From Cudoniella acicularis (taxonomy: Eukaryota; Ascomycota; Leotiomycetes; Helotiales; Helotiaceae): 39,681 nt of DNA. Positions 1 to 12,467 of the stretch are shown here, piece by piece. The stretch is taken from positions 1 through 39,681 of the forward strand of contig JAAMPI010000393.1 of the NCBI GenBank assembly GCA_013054445.1. Reading direction: 5' to 3'. Made by a program: the position numbers and the translations under genes. The stretch's first letter is position 1, and every line of letters starts with the position of its first letter. Below the pieces are notes generated by a model, which was not told where the DNA came from, ran no database searches, and saw nothing but the letters and a program-made list of their open reading frames with translations.

Positions 1-1224
1 TTAGTTCGGGGGTTTTGCTGTTGTTGGTGATTGCGGGGTGGGTGTTCCCATTGGAGTATTTCGAGTGGATTATCTCGTATCCTTTTTCGTCGGTAAAGAT
101 TTGGCCAAGACGTTTGGCTTCGGTTTGCTTTGTTGAGGAGGGAAGAGGGGAATTGGATGTGTTTGCGAGGTGTAAGAGGATGGAGAGTATTAGTGTCCCG
201 CCAGCAGAGTCCCCTGATAAGCAGATTTTGGAGGGGGTCCTCGTGATGCTGAGGAGGTAGTTGTATCCGGCGATGGCTTCGTGCAGTTGTGTGGGGTAGG
301 AGGCGTCGGGAACAAGGGTATATTCTAGGGCGAAGATGGCGGGGTTGTGGAAGCCGCCTTCGGTGCGCAAGAGGGTGAGAAAGGAGAGGAGAAATTCGAG
401 ATAGAAGTAAGAAGAGCCCATGGAGAAGCCTCCGCCTGGGGTGGATATTAGTTCGAACTTGAGCTGTGGAAAACGATAATGCAGAAAGGGCAATTAAGAC
501 GCCATCTGTGCAGGAGCTTACCATGAGCGTAATAAATCACAATATCAGGATCGCGTGCTTCATCGTAGATGATCCAGATGCCTTTGAAATTATGCTTGTG
601 TTTGTTAGCATGAATTATGAATAATCTTTAAACAGAGAAGAGAGATATTAGCTACCTGCTTCACTTCATGCCAATGAATTGGTGATCTAAGGTAGCCATG
701 TCGCAGCATTCGAAATCTCAGAAAAGGAAGTGACACTGGTTTAGAAAAGAAGACTCGGCCAATATTGGCGGGGATGTATGCAAATGCGTATCGAACACAT
801 CGTATTACGATATCCTCAAACCATGATGCTTGTTGGACGAATGGTGTCCGTTGATCATGGTTAAGGATGATGCGTTCGTAAATGAAGCTTAATGGTAGTA
901 TGACGACTAGTTAAAAAGGTTAGCTAGGGAATATAAAATATGCTTGAAGACATTCGAAGAAATCCGAATGAAAAATAATTAATAATAGTCCGACTATTAA
1001 AATAGAGCATTCTTTAAACAGTAATTGCTGAACGTATGAAAGGGGCCATACGTAGAAATGGTAGCGCTCTTAACCCACAGAAGAGGGTGGGGAAAAAGCC
1101 AACCCGAAAAATGAGTTGAGGCGCCAAAAAAAACTAGAAATACAAAGCAATCAAGCCAGGAGATCTGTCCTAATATCATATTTATGACTTGAAGCTGCCC
1201 TTCAAGGGCATCCAAGGATTCCAC
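1..1224 (-). CDS. Alpha/beta hydrolase (HSL/esterase-lipase type), 3' end outside window, apparent 1-base frameshift
   Basis: Serine hydrolase of the alpha/beta-hydrolase-3 (hormone-sensitive-lipase-like) type; substrate not predictable. Exons by splice sites and phase: 1224-1052, 906-656, 594-522, 435-1 (continuing left). The oxyanion motif HGGGF is rebuilt across the last intron (CAT G | GC GGA GGC), and the nucleophile motif GDSAGG lies near 190-207. The catalytic Asp and His would lie beyond the window edge. The N-terminus is hydrophobic (SWLDCFVFLV, then FLAPQLI), suggesting a membrane anchor. Exon 1 does not stay in one frame: after VFLV the family-like continuation is one base away, at an A8 run (T8 on the coding strand) around 1126-1133. 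Removing one base makes exons 1 and 2 sum to 423 bases and restores phase. This may be an assembly error or a real null allele. ATG at 1224 is the first Met of the open exon. Confidence 0.8.
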
Positions 1225-1735
1225 GGGGCCTCAATACGAAGCAATTGTTATGGGTCGACACGTTGTCTCTGAGCTGCATGATGACATGACGTTAAGTTGA
1301 TTGACACCAGTCTCGTGTTAGCGATGTTTTAAGCTGGCCCCTGAACGGAGGTGCGAAGAAGGCAAACTTTCCTAATTTGGAGGGATTCATTAAGACACAT
1401 ACATAGGTGCACTACAAAATTCATGTCAGAATTATTACTATACAGTATTATTTCATATGACTCGCTGTTGAAAACAAGGTGAGTGAAGAAGGACTATGTT
1501 GATCACGTGCCGTAACAGTAGCGCGGCTTCCTTGCATGAGATAGCCGAAGAGGCTCTTGACAACCTCCTCAAAGTTTGTTCGCAAACTCAGTGAATCACA
1601 ACCATGGCCTCCCCGACATAAATCCATCAAACTTGCGACTCGACGTTGCGCTCACTCCTTAAGTCCCCAAAGATCATGACACGCTCCTTTTCAACAACTT
1701 CATCTGAGTAAAGCTGCCGTCGGTGTCCGGTCAAG
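1225..1735. other. Intergenic, divergent promoter region
   Basis: 511 bases lie between the divergently transcribed hydrolase and RING-protein genes. Short open frames on the minus strand here (1448-1630, 1627-1839) have no recognisable protein features and overlap the RING gene start. No RNA gene or repeat was recognised. It must hold both core promoters. Confidence 0.5.
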
Positions 1736-4700
1736 ATGTCCGCATCAACAACTACACCTGCGCAAACGGAGCTCATCAAGTAAGTTACGAGTTCGCATTG
1801 TGCGATCGTTTTGTTAACACGCGTAGCTCCTTGACACAAGATGAGATACCCATCAAACTACGATGCGCTATCTGTTCAAGACTCGCTGTGAACGCGTTTC
1901 GCCTCCCGTGCTGCGAGCAGGCGATCTGCGAAAGTTGTGAGTACTGTCGGCCCCCTGCATTGCCTGTATCAATGCTAACAACTGTGCAGGCCAGTCTACC
2001 CTTCCATCATCGTGTCCTGTTTGCGAACATACCCCAGTGTCTGCCAATGATTGCAAACCGAATAAATCTCTTCGAACAACTATCAAGGTTTTTCTGCGAA
2101 CCGAGGAAAAGAAGCGCGAGGCTCTACGGTTGAAAGAGGCAAAAGCCTCGCCCCCCGCGACACCGGTCGAAGCAGAACCCAAGCCACTTGAAACACCGGC
2201 GCCTATCGAGGTTCCAGCAGTAGAGTCTGCAAAGGACACACCGGATGTGAAGGTTGAGGATTCGCCAACTGTTGAGCAAGCGGAAGAAGCAACCGCGAAT
2301 CCAGCCAATTCTGGGCAAGATGCGCAGGCTCAGCAGGATATACCACAGCCATCGATAGAGGTAAGATAGATCTTGCGGCCAACGATCCAAAGCTTACCCC
2401 GAATAGGAAATCGCGCCTGGTCAAGAATCGACTGTGGAAGATGATGCTAATAAGGCGGAGGCTGCCGCTGAGAAGGACGATAATGAAACAAGAGAGAATG
2501 AAGGAGATCAATCAGCGACAGGCATCACCCAACCTGGATTTGGCGCTGGACTCGGTTTCGATCCCACAGCTGCAGGAGGATTCCCAGCAATGGGATTTGG
2601 AGGTGACATGAATCAAATGCAGATGATGATGGCTATGCAGAGTGGTATGGGCCCTGCCGGCTTCGGAAATTTTCCGATGATGGGTATGTATCGTAATTTT
2701 CTATCTGTGAACAAGCTAACAAGTTCAAGGAATGCCTGGAATCGGCATGGATCCGATGACGATGCAGAGTATGTTTATGAACGGTGGATTTGGTGCTGCT
2801 GGCATGGGCATGAACGGCATGAACATGGGGATGGGCATGGGAAACTTCGATGGCGGAATGGGCTCAGGCTTCAATAATTGGAACGGACAACAATTGAACA
2901 TGGGACAAGATAATTTCAGTCATCCAAGTGGTTACGGTGATTATGGAAACAATAACACTGGGTACGCCTCTCATTCTACAGGATATCAAGGTAATTATGG
3001 ACGCGCAAACCATCACAGTGACTACAATAGCTTTGGTTCCCAAGGATATCGTGGCCGAGGAAGAGGTCGAGGAGGTTATGGCCGTGGTGGCTACGGGTAT
3101 GGTTCAAATGACCCTTCTCAGCAGTTTCCACAACAATTTGGTTCAGGTCAACAATCGAACGGACCAATTAGTGAAACAGGGTCAATTCCAACAGGGCCAA
3201 AAGCTGATGCTGCTCCGACAACACCAAGCAATGTCGACGAGTTCGGCAGAGAGATTCGACCAAAATCTGAAGCGAAAGATGATGCTCCAGCAGAAACAGA
3301 AGAGGATGGATCCGCCGATGTACAAAACAGCGAGAATGATGCAGAGAATGGCAACGGAACCATTAACGCTACAGAAATTTCTCAACAAGCTGCTCCTGCG
3401 TCTACAGAGATCAGTAATCCCATGCCCATCCAGACACTGGATGAGATAGAGGCGCCCTTCCAACATACAGGTCAAAATGCCGCGTACAACGGAGTGAACG
3501 GTTATGGTCCAGCTCGAGGCGGCTTTAATCATGGATTCCGTGGTGGTCGTGGAGGTTTTGGTACCATGCAACCACCCGTGAAGCCTGTTGATGTACCTAT
3601 AAATGCACCAAAAGGACCAAAAGCTATGAGAGAAGGTTTACCAAACACTGGTCTTAGGGGTCGGGGATTCTCGTTGGTTGGCCGAGCGAATTCAAGAGCT
3701 GATTTTACTGCAAGTGCAAGCGCAAGTGTAGCCCCTGAAACTTCCGAGAAGGAAAACAGAGATGCGGTTAGAACCAAATCACCATCAAAAGAGAGATCCA
3801 GATCTCGAGATCGGAAGAGAAGTCGGAGCAGAAGCAGGGATAGGCACCATCGAAGACATCGTCACCGATCGACATCTCGCTCAGAAGATGAGAAAGAGAT
3901 TGAACGAAGACGGGAACGTCGTCGAGAACGACGTCGCCGACGAGAAGAAGAGGGAGGGGACCGTGGTGATTTAATTCCTGAAGAATTGGGTGAAGATGAG
4001 AAAGCAGAACGGGTAGATGACGATCGATCAAGATCAGCTTCTCCATCAGAATCCAAACGATCAAGTCATAGAAGTCGTCGAGACAGAGACAAGTACCGTG
4101 AGCGTGAGAGTGATCGAGAACACAAATCTTCCTCACACAAACACAGATCTAGCCACCGTTCTCACCGCGATGAAAGATCTAGAAGCCGGGATCGTGATCG
4201 GGATCGTGAACACCGACGTCGTCACAGTCGTGCTTCGGAAGATGTTGAGAAGCAGGTAGAAGAGAAGAAGCCGGAAGAGAAGAAGGTTGATGATATTGAA
4301 GAATTCGATATCGACCTCAATATAAGCCTTCCTCCCACGCCTGTCGAGGCAGAAGAGCCCTCTCGCAAATTATCTCTCATCTCTAATGGTGCCAATGGAA
4401 TCGAAATTAAGGGTGCAAGTACCCGCAACAAGAGCATTTCCGAAGAAATCAAGATTCCTACTGGTCCTCGTCAAGATAGAATCTCAACCCGTGATCGAGA
4501 AAAGGATAGATCCAGCAGCAGTCGTCATCATCGTAAAGAAGATAACGCCAGTCATCGTTCATCACACCGTGAGTCTGATAGGTCTGGGCGAGACAAGGAT
4601 CGTGAACGAGAACGGGTCAAGGAAAAGGAAAAATCCCAGACCTCCGCAGCACCACCAGTTCAGGATCCCCATACACTTGAGCGAGAGGCACGCAATCGGG

Positions 4701-4903
4701 AGAGACTTTTGAAAGAAGCACAACGTATTGCGGGACTTACAGCTGGAATGTCTGGTAGAAAACGTGATCGCGATGACGGCGATGAACTTAGGGGTCATAA
4801 AGGAAGAAAGAAGGGCAGGCGAAGTGGAGCGATTGCAGGTGATGATGAAGAGGCCCGGATTGCTCGGTTGGAGGCTGAGAGGGAGGGTGCAAGATGGGGT
4901 TAA
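1736..4903 (+). CDS. RING/U-box-like zinc-finger protein with RGG and SR/RD-rich low-complexity tail
   Basis: Exons 1736-1779, 1827-1936, 1990-2360, 2407-2683 and 2730-4903 join in phase to 991 aa. An N-terminal treble of Cys pairs (CAIC, PCCEQAIC, ESC, SCPVC, then NDCKPN) at about residues 24-70 is a RING/U-box finger like that of RBBP6/Mpe1-type proteins, so ubiquitin ligase activity is likely. The DWNN domain of Mpe1 is not visible. Then come an acidic Pro/Glu-rich linker, a Met/Gly/Asn-rich region with NMGMGMGN runs, an RGRGRGRGG RGG-box typical of RNA binding, and a long Arg/Ser/Asp/Glu region (SRSRSRDR, RERRRERRRRR) typical of splicing and mRNA-processing factors. The C-terminus is a short basic helix-like segment ending GARWG. 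A nuclear RNA-processing role is inference from composition. The introns are 46-53 bases with GTRNGT-type donors. Confidence 0.82.
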
Positions 4904-5320
4904 ATCATATGTCGGCTGAGTATTATACGGTTTTGTTAATATTTCGTTTCACAACCTCTACCTGGGACTGATTTGGTACATGGGGGTGGGGTTACTTGCA
5001 GGCATCATCGGGAACTAGATGACCATGGCTGGGTGGAGTGGCTCTTTGAAGTTTTATAAAAGCGAGGCTGGTCTCGGAAGGAAAGAGCGAAGAAGGAATG
5101 TACATCACAACTCAAGTTGACGCTTTAGGCAAGTGCGTGTAGTCGCACCTGCATAGCAATACAAGATCATACTCATAGGGTGCCAGTGTGCCGTTCTTTC
5201 CTTTTTTTTTTCCTTTCTCCCTATTGTTGTGCAGACCTCATCAATCCACATTCTTCCCGGAACAACCATTCTTGAATATTCCATATCTGCTACACAGTCA
5301 TATCCTTACGACTAATCCAC
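4904..5320. other. Intergenic spacer
   Basis: 417 bases between two tandem plus-strand genes. There is a pyrimidine-rich tract at about 5190-5222 (cttttttttttcc type), a usual feature upstream of fungal transcription starts, so it probably belongs to the promoter of the 5321 gene. Nothing else was recognised. Confidence 0.5.
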
Positions 5321-6447
5321 ATGCTCAAGGCCATGGGAAGAGGCTTTTCGAAGCTTCGTTCACAAACGAAAAGTGTCACGGATGTCGAAAGCCTGCCAAG
5401 TGAGACCGAAAAGCCCATTCCGCACAGAACAAAATCCCCTCCACGCGAGCCTACGTGTCCACAATGCTTGTTAGAGTTGGCAAATGGTACCAATCCAGAC
5501 GGGACGACATTCACTGGATCTGCAGATTCGTCAAACGCTGTTAGCCACGCTTTAGGATCACAAGCTGAAACAGTTGTGAATACCGAATCATCTTCCCGCA
5601 TATCGCCCTCTGCGCCAGTGGGCGACAACGAATGTGCCGACCAAACCGATGAAACCGTCGAAAGAGTATCTGAAGGCTATCGCAATCCGTTACCCCAGTA
5701 TCCGTCCACTAGGCATAATCCAGCTGACCCAGCGAGATGGGTTCCACCTCGATCGTTCCTCGGGAAAATGAAGGACTGGTTCTTCGGCTTGTCGCTCTTC
5801 CAATGGACGTGTTTTGGTGCCTTTTTATTTTCCACAATTGGTGTCCCGCTCATTGTCAATGCTGTTGTATACGGCAAAACTGGAAAGAATCTGCTTTCGT
5901 AAGTATCCTTCTGGTTCTAAAAGAATTTTCAAACGACTTGCTAATTTGCAGTGGGCTCCCATTCTGGCCTAACCAGTTCCCAACCGGCACTCCTAGTCCC
6001 GGCTATAATATGAGCGGGACGGTCATTATGGTCAACGGAACAATGAATGTCGTGGATGTATTGAACATATACCCCACGCGAATGGCTTCCGTATTATCCG
6101 CTAATATGGAATCGCTTTCGCAATCAACCTACCTGGATTTGGAGCATGCCAGGAATATGTTACGGTATCCCATCACATATTTGAACGATCAATCCATTAC
6201 CAACGACCTGATCACGAGTATGGGGGTAATTGGCCTTCGTGAGCCAACCAAACGAGCCAAGGCCGATTGGAAATGCTATGCGCCATCCGATCTATTCCCT
6301 CCCTACAAAATAGTACCAACCGAAACTACAGAATGGACCACATGTGGGACGACTGTGACAAAGACAGTTATAACAACTTTTTCGGTTTTAGCTGAGACTG
6401 AAGGGTGGACTCTAAAAACCATCAAATGCCCCTTTACGCCCTATTAG
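5321..6447 (+). CDS. Single-pass membrane protein of unknown function
   Basis: Two exons, 5321-5898 and 5952-6447, join in phase (CTT TC | G-type codon) to give 357 aa. I do not recognise the family. Residues 1-150 are polar and Ser/Pro/Glu-rich with one CPQC motif. One strongly hydrophobic stretch (QWTCFGAFLFSTIGVPLIV) lies at about 167-185, just before the intron, with no signal peptide. The second exon, predicted on the far side of the membrane, carries N-glycosylation-like sites (NMSG, NGTM), a CGTT motif and Thr-rich stretches near the C-terminus. The topology suggests a type II anchored protein. The start is the first in-frame ATG; the next Met is four codons on. The neighbouring genes give no functional clue. 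Confidence 0.7.
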
Positions 6448-7725
6448 CCTCTGCTCTTTCCTGCTACCTCGTATGCTTGTCCACCCGGCCTTGTCATTGA
6501 GAATCGTTTGGCTCCACCAACGTTGACGGCGCAAGACCTAGATGGCGGGCGATAGGGATAAATGTTTGCGTTTGAAGGATATGTACGGAACAAATAGGCG
6601 TGGAACGGTCATGTCCACTTGTCGAAAAATTTCGAGGGATCATCCGTGGTCGAAGGAGAATGTGCTGCTTTGAGAACACTGCCAAGTGCTTGGATAGCAG
6701 TAGAATCAACTTTGAACCCACTTGAGACTCAATCGTCGCTTTCCATGAACTCGATGCCCAGACGGTCGCGGTCAATGTGAAGAACCGGAGAATTTCGACA
6801 AGAGAATTGAGGAGCCTGTTTGATCAGTGAGTGATAAGAGATTTCGGTAGTTCTGAACATGTTCTATTCACTGTCTTTTCTTTCCCATATTGAAGTTGAG
6901 GTATTTTAGAGTAAATTCTCCATGATCCAAGTGTTCATTTTTAAGAGTGAAATCTAAAGCAATTCCCCTTTCCCTGGCGTGTCATTATTCCATGGGATGA
7001 TATCTCTGGCTTCAAATATCAGTTGAGTCTGTCTCTCACCTCGCTATTTCAAACGCTGGCAATCAAGCATTTCGAGGTACGCTCCCGGGGTACACTAAGC
7101 CCCCCCTTTCGCCAAGTCTCGCTTACTTAGCTCAAACCCCTGACAAATTCACCACATACAACAAAAATTCACTTCAACAATCGCGATATTGCGTTAGAAA
7201 TTCAAAGGAGCATCCGCGAAACAACTCAAAAATTGCAAGTAAAATTTCCAATTTTTTTCCTGGCAAATGAGAATACACTTTACTTGAAAACACTTCCGAC
7301 TGAGCATTAAAATGCCAAGTGTTCGTTGTGTGATTATCGGTAAAGAAAATCGGCATGTCGTGGTTTTCAAGTGCCCGACCGGTAAGCAAGGGAGCATGTC
7401 CAAGCGAAATACCCTACCCCATGTGGCATCCACGTGGAATTCAGCAATTCCCCCCAAAAAGCCAAAGCAGGCTTGAAGATCATCCTTCCCCGCTATTGAC
7501 TTGGCCAATACAACGTCCCGTCAGGGTAGTATGGGTTGACTAGCGACAGTTGATATTGCGGATAAAGCGGCTAATAGGGAGGGGTAGACCCCAGGTTACA
7601 TACTTACTGCACAGCCTACTGTATCTTGCATCCATCCGAGATCTTACAAATAGAGGGAAGTATTTCCCTGGTGAAGGTCACTTACGCCAAGCTTTTTCTC
7701 AGATCAACGGTCATTGTTCTTCATA
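6448..7725. other. Intergenic region
   Basis: 1,278 bases between tandem genes. Small open frames (6494-6775 minus, 7174-7508 minus, 7355-7543 plus) have random-looking composition and no motif. No repeat or RNA gene was recognised. The part before 7726 should contain the promoter of the oxidoreductase. Confidence 0.45.
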
Positions 7726-9650
7726 ATGGCTTACTCTATTGGTCTTGTGCTTGCGCTCCAAATCCTCAGCTTGCTTTCTTCCACCGCTGCAGTTCCAAAT
7801 GGCCCTCAACCACGGAATACCACCTTCAGTGAAGCAAAAGAACAAACCTACGACTATATCATAGTTGGTGGAGGTTTGACCGGATTGGTAGTTGCAAACC
7901 GCCTGTCTGAAGACCCAGAGAGTAATTTTCCAATCAATACTTTGGAGAGGACTAGAAGGCTAATTTTTCCGCAGAGACCGTACTTGTGATTGAGAATGGC
8001 TACGTCGACAATGGCATCGCTACCTACATTCCCTATAAGGCCAACATTCTCAACGTTGCCGACATGTATCCAATCACCAGCGCTCCAGAGCCGTTCCTCG
8101 GCAACAGAACCTACCCCGTACGTGTAGGAAACGTTGTTGGAGGCGGTTCTATTGTCAATGGCATGGTCTTCGATCGAGGTTCCGACGCAGATTACGATGC
8201 ATGGGAGCAGCTGGGAAACGACGGTTGGGGGTGGGCGGGATTGAAACCCTACTTTTTCAAAAGCAACCACTTTACTGCTCCGTCGGAATCATCGGTGAAA
8301 GAGTTTGGCATCACCTACAACGCGTCAGCTTATGGTAATGGACCAATTCAAGTATCTGTTCCGAGTTTTCAGTTTAAGGATATTAAAACTATCTTCGGCT
8401 CCTGGAAAGTTGAGAATGTTCCCATGCCTATAGAAGGTTTTGCCGAGCCCATTGGTGCTTATTGGCTCCCAAATGACATCAACAATGCTACCGCTACTCG
8501 TTCAAATGCGCACGTCACCTACTTTGTGCCTGTTGAGAACCGAACAAATCTAAAATTACTCACTGGCACCAGAGTCAATAAAGTCCTCTTTGATAATAGC
8601 TACGGAAATCTCATCGCCAATGGTGTGCGGATGGTATCTCATGCTGATGGCACTGTTGCAAAAGCTTATGCAAACCGTGAAGTCATTCTTGCAGCTGGTG
8701 GAGTTTTCACTCCCCACTTACTTCTGTTGAGTGGTATTGGCCCCCAGGATGTTCTCGCTGCCGCCAATGTCACAGTATTGAAGGATACACCAGCAGTGGG
8801 ATCAAATTTTCAGGATCATCCTTCCTTATCCATGACCTACAACTTATCCAACGAGGCCTTCCCAAACCCAAATTCTTATACATTGAATGCGACTTTCTTG
8901 GCTGATGCCAGTGCTCAATATTCCAAAGATCACACTGGTCCCTGGTCCTTCGGACGTGGTTCAGCCTCCGCCTTCCTCACATTCAAGCAATTCTCCTCAA
9001 AATGGCAATCCATCACCGCAAAAATAAGCCAACAGAACCCTCTCGATTTCCTCCCTGCTCGTTATAGCCAGAACCCTGCTCTACTCGCAGGCTACATGAA
9101 TCAACGAGAAATGCTCATCCAGGAATACCTCGGCGACACCTCCGCAATCGGCGAATACCCAATTCAAGCTTGGGGACACGCATCCGCTGCCCTAGAAAAG
9201 CCTCTTTCCCGCGGAATCCTCACCCTGAATGCCAGCAACCCCCAAGGATTCCCAGTTGTGCAATGGAACGCACTCCAAAACCCAGTCGACGCCGAAGTCC
9301 TCGTCGAGCTCATAAAATTCAACCGTGCTCACTGGGCTCGAAAAGAGCTCGCAGTGTATAATCCCGTAGAGTTGCTGCCCGGCGCGCAATACCAGACCAA
9401 CGAGGAGATTATCCAGGGATCTATATCGACGGGTACTCTTAGTCCTACTTTTGCTCACCCGTCGGGTGGCTGTGCGATGATGCCGGAGGAGTTAGGTGGT
9501 GTGGTGAGTGATCGGTTGTTGGTTTATGGGACGGAGAGGTTGTCGGTTGTTGATGCGTCGATTATTCCGATGATTCCGGCGACGCATCTGCAGGCTACTA
9601 TGTATGCGGTTGCGGAGAAGGCGGCGGATATTATTAAGAGTAGGGCGTGA
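7726..9650 (+). CDS. Secreted GMC-family FAD oxidoreductase (AA3-like)
   Basis: Exons 7726-7921 and 7975-9650 (53-base intron) give 623 aa, the usual size for glucose-methanol-choline oxidoreductases. Residues 1-22 form a signal peptide (MAYSIGLVLALQILSLLSST). The FAD-binding Rossmann motif GGGLTGLVVANRL is at about 48-60, GMC signature 1 (GSIVNGMVFDRGSDADYD) near 122, and signature 2 (AAGGVFTPHLLLLSGIGP) near 304. The C-terminal domain holds the active-site His in HPSGGCAM (about 560) and a second His in ATHLQATMY (about 602), where an Asn or His is expected. Likely an extracellular alcohol or sugar oxidase/dehydrogenase; aryl-alcohol, glucose or choline type cannot be told from sequence alone. 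The start is an ATG; the frame also reads upstream from a TTG, but the signal peptide favours 7726. Confidence 0.92.
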
Positions 9651-9703
9651 GGGGGATATTAATGAGTAAGAAACAGAAAAAAGTTCTTAGATTCTCCGGG
9701 GCT

Positions 9704-9998
9704 GTTCGCTAAATTACAGCGAGTTGGTGCCTGTAAATTAGCGATAACCCGCTGAATCCAACCGAGAAAACCACAAAGCCGCGCGCAAAACACTTCAAAT
9801 TTATAAAATAACCACCAATTTCTTTCAACATTAAACTATCAAGAAAGGATTAGAATATAGAGCGGATCCTTTTTTATTCTTTGTGATAAAGTCTAGCCCT
9901 AGCATGGTGTTTATTCTTTGAAGTGTTATGGATGGATATGTCGCCGAGGATTTCAGCAAAGGGTGCTCCGGCGGTTGAGGCGCTGTAATTTAGCGAAC
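9704..9998. mobile_element. Small non-autonomous inverted-repeat element (MITE-like)
   Basis: Perfect 18-base inverted termini, GTTCGCTAAATTACAGCG at 9704-9721 and its reverse complement at 9981-9998, bound a 295-base segment without coding potential. The left end also forms a hairpin on its own: the 14 bases at 9706-9719 are repeated in inverse at 9731-9744 with an 11-base loop. Clear target-site duplications were not identified. No transposase is visible, so if mobile it depended on another element. Confidence 0.6.
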
Positions 9999-10009
9999 AT
10001 CCCTTGTAA

Positions 10010-10267
10010 CGAGCCTGCGGACAGAAGTCTGGGTTTCAGGCCGATTTTCAGGCTTCGCGACCCCACATTCAGACCTCCGAAAACCAGAGTTATTACGGTC
10101 ACTTGAAAGTTATAAAATAACCAGGAATAATTATAACAAAGGATCTAGCTATTAAGATTTCTAAGAGGCAAAGAAGCTTTTTATTAACTAGCCTTTAAAG
10201 TTTACGATTTTCAAAATTTAATTACTTGTAAAATAGCCTGAAACCCAGACTTCGGTCCGCAGGCTCG
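10010..10267. mobile_element. Small inverted-repeat element with 32-base termini (MITE-like)
   Basis: The 32 bases at 10010-10041 (beginning CGAGCCTGCGGACAG) match the reverse complement of 10236-10267 at 31 of 32 positions. The interior is AT-rich and non-coding. The interior stretch near 10100-10123 (TTATAAAATAACCA core) resembles one at 9800-9815 in the neighbouring element, so the two are probably related or nested copies. Confidence 0.65.
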
Positions 10268-12467
10268 TGAGATAACTACCCGGCTACCCCGCTCTCACGG
10301 CAGAGCCCGTCCCCTCACTAATTGTAGACCACGCAAACACTTCAAAATATTTACCACTTTCTAAAAACAGAAATGTTTGTGCTTTGACCGAATAACCATT
10401 TGGAGGCTTTTTCTTATAATCATATTAGTATTTTCCATAAAAGGTTGACTTGATATTTTGAGTATATAAATGAGTCTTTGGTGTAGATACCACGTCGGCT
10501 ACTGAGGGGATATACCGGCCCTAGGGACATACTCATCTACAACGAGATATATTTGAGCCAACCACTACGGTAATCTGATGTGTGCTATGCTCTATTAGGG
10601 GTCTCCATGCGAGCTCTAATTCTCGAGGCTACTTAGCTGTTTTCGCAAGTATTGATGTAATCTAGATAGAAAGATACAACAAATATGTTTGAAGCTGGAG
10701 AGCCATTTCTATCAAAGGCAGTACATCGCAACGCTTATGCCAAAGATCGGGTCTTAGGTTTCTCCGTGCACACGGATTAATTACGAGGTCGAGTGGTATG
10801 CGCGGGGCTGTTTGTCTATACCTCAAGATCCTGTTGTCTGATATCACATTAATTGAGTTCTAGTCCGTGCATTTGCGTTCTCGTTATCAAGATCCGCGGA
10901 TCTCTTGTTGAGTATCAGAAGCACGGGAAACTCACTGGTTTTACTGGGGCAAAGAATATCAGATGAAACATTGTGACCGTGAATACGTGACCGAAACGCC
11001 GTAGTGCATTGTGTCCAAGCACTGCGTAAAAATGCAAATCCAACCGAGCCGGTCTTATATGACGTGAGGCTCTGATCACCCTCATTACGAGCGTCGTGAT
11101 CATCAGAGTCTCTATGGTTTTTAATAGGGTAATTAGAGCCAAGATATATATTCCCCTATCGCGGTTTGATCAGCCTTCAGATATTATTTTACTAGGTTCG
11201 CGGTTTATATTTATAATGAATTATGACTAACCGACAAATTGTCTGACAGATTATTATTTTGGATCTTGTCACTTGTAAATAAAGCGATATAATACAAATC
11301 ATAAATTGAGTAGCAAACTCAAACTGGGTAACACTGAAGGAGTAAAATCATGGACGCCTTAGCTCGCAAACTTTGGCCCCGCATTATTTACATGTTCTTA
11401 CCGATTCTCACACACTCACTCTTATTCTGTTCGTAGCCCCCTTTTTTCGTGGACATCTAAGATCTCTCTTTTAGGTCGCAACAGATATGCTCACTAGAAA
11501 TACTCCTGGTCACAATGAAATTCTGAGCTAATTCACTTTAACACCTACTACTATATGGCTCCAATTTCTCACATATATTGTGCACTGACACAAATATCTA
11601 TAAATATATATAAAAAGAAAACCCTAAAAGAAAAGCTACCCACCCCTCCTTACCCACCGCTCCTCACAACGCCCCATCACAAGCCCAAAAAATTTCTAAT
11701 ATCATCACTTCTTAAATCTACACATCTTGGTACCTAAATTCTGCAACTCACTTTTAATTTTTTTACAACCCTTTCTAAAAGTATCCGTTTACGGCCTTTG
11801 GGACTCCTCCCCAACTCCTCTCTCAATCACATACACACTACAAATTTACAAGTCAACAAACATAATTCTTGCTCCCATTCTTGCTCGGGTTTGGGTTCGT
11901 ATTCGTGTTCGCGGCCATGATCGTGCGCAAACTCTAATACGGGGAATACAATCCCCGATGCCCAATGCCCGATATATATTGATATAACAGGCACCGAGTA
12001 AGTAAGCAAACCCTCTTCCATTATCGAAATCAATTATTTCTTTTATTTACTCCCTTGGTAGGAAGAGGAGGGCGATCACGTGATGCCAAGAGGGGAAAAG
12101 GGGGAGGTCAGTTTGAAGTTGAGATTGCTTTGAGATGGGTTGGAGGAAAATAGTTGAAGATTTCGAAGATTGGTAGGGTTTTATAGATATTGACATAATT
12201 TGTTAATATATGTATTTGTGGTTATTTGATTATTTTAAAGTGTTTTATAAGGTTAAGTAAAAAAATTACTTTTTATATCATAAATTTAAAAAAAAGAAGC
12301 TATTGAAAGAAAAGTCAATAAAGAAAGAGAACATTATCTAGCATAAAAGAATTTAGTAATTGAATAGAAAAAATAAAGAAGTAATAAGTGCTTTAAAATC
12401 AGGAATATATAACTAATCAGAGCCTGACTGAACTGAATCCCACCTTTTCTTTCTTTCTTTCTAAGAT

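Noticed and set aside
6494..6775. 93-codon minus-strand open frame
   Set aside because: No domain or signal; lies in the spacer after the 5321-6447 gene and looks like chance.
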